Source: an uncultured Clostridia bacterium (GTDB lineage Bacteria; Bacillota; Clostridia; Oscillospirales; CAG-272). Taken from it: DNA of 5,617 nucleotides. Positions 5,612-5,617 of this stretch are shown in pieces. Each line of letters starts with the position of its first letter. Positions within the stretch are counted from its first letter, which is position 1. Location of the stretch: contig CANBDB010000105.1 in assembly GCA_947367285.1 (NCBI GenBank), positions 1 through 5,617 on the forward strand, read 5' to 3'. The position numbers were made by a program, and so were the translations under genes. The notes beneath the pieces are model-generated. The model ran no database searches. It was not told the DNA's origin and worked only from the letters and a program-made list of their open reading frames with translations.

Positions 5612-5617
5612 ACCCCC

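Overview
The window carries three minus-strand genes in the order pth, mfd, thiT (transcribed from right to left), a thiamin pyrophosphate riboswitch between mfd and thiT, and a gene-free tail of palindromic repeats at the left end. Strong AAGGAG-type ribosome binding sites, an orphan ECF-type vitamin S-component, moderate GC content and intergenic palindromes of this style point to a Bacillota member, probably a gut-type Clostridia (Oscillospiraceae/Lachnospiraceae-like). That placement is an inference from gene content and repeat style, not from a marker gene.

Region by region, on the minus strand: positions 5617-5507 hold a GC-rich hairpin and the leader of pth. Positions 5506-4871 encode peptidyl-tRNA hydrolase. 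Three bases later mfd begins (4867-1307), a full-length transcription-repair coupling factor, so the pair looks like one operon with probable translational coupling. The mfd stop codon lies inside the -35 box of a good sigma-A-type promoter (1310-1282). This promoter would start a short leader containing a TPP riboswitch aptamer (1261-1171), an intrinsic-type terminator hairpin (1147-1110), a strong Shine-Dalgarno and then thiT (1090-431), the thiamin-specific S-component of an ECF transporter. Positions 430-1 contain no credible gene, only several families of short inverted repeats.

Functionally, pth and mfd are housekeeping genes (recycling of stalled peptidyl-tRNA; removal of stalled RNA polymerase and recruitment of repair). 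thiT is a separately regulated transport gene, predicted to be switched off when TPP is plentiful. Its EcfA/EcfA'/EcfT energizing module is not in the window and must be encoded elsewhere.

The observation most worth a second look is the architecture of the thiT leader. The first nucleotides of the predicted transcript repeat the 5' arm of the terminator and, together with the 5' strand of aptamer helix P1, can pair over about 16 positions with the terminator loop and 3' arm. This suggests an antiterminator built from the extreme 5' end of the RNA. The gene content itself is ordinary; I do not see a new multi-gene system here.
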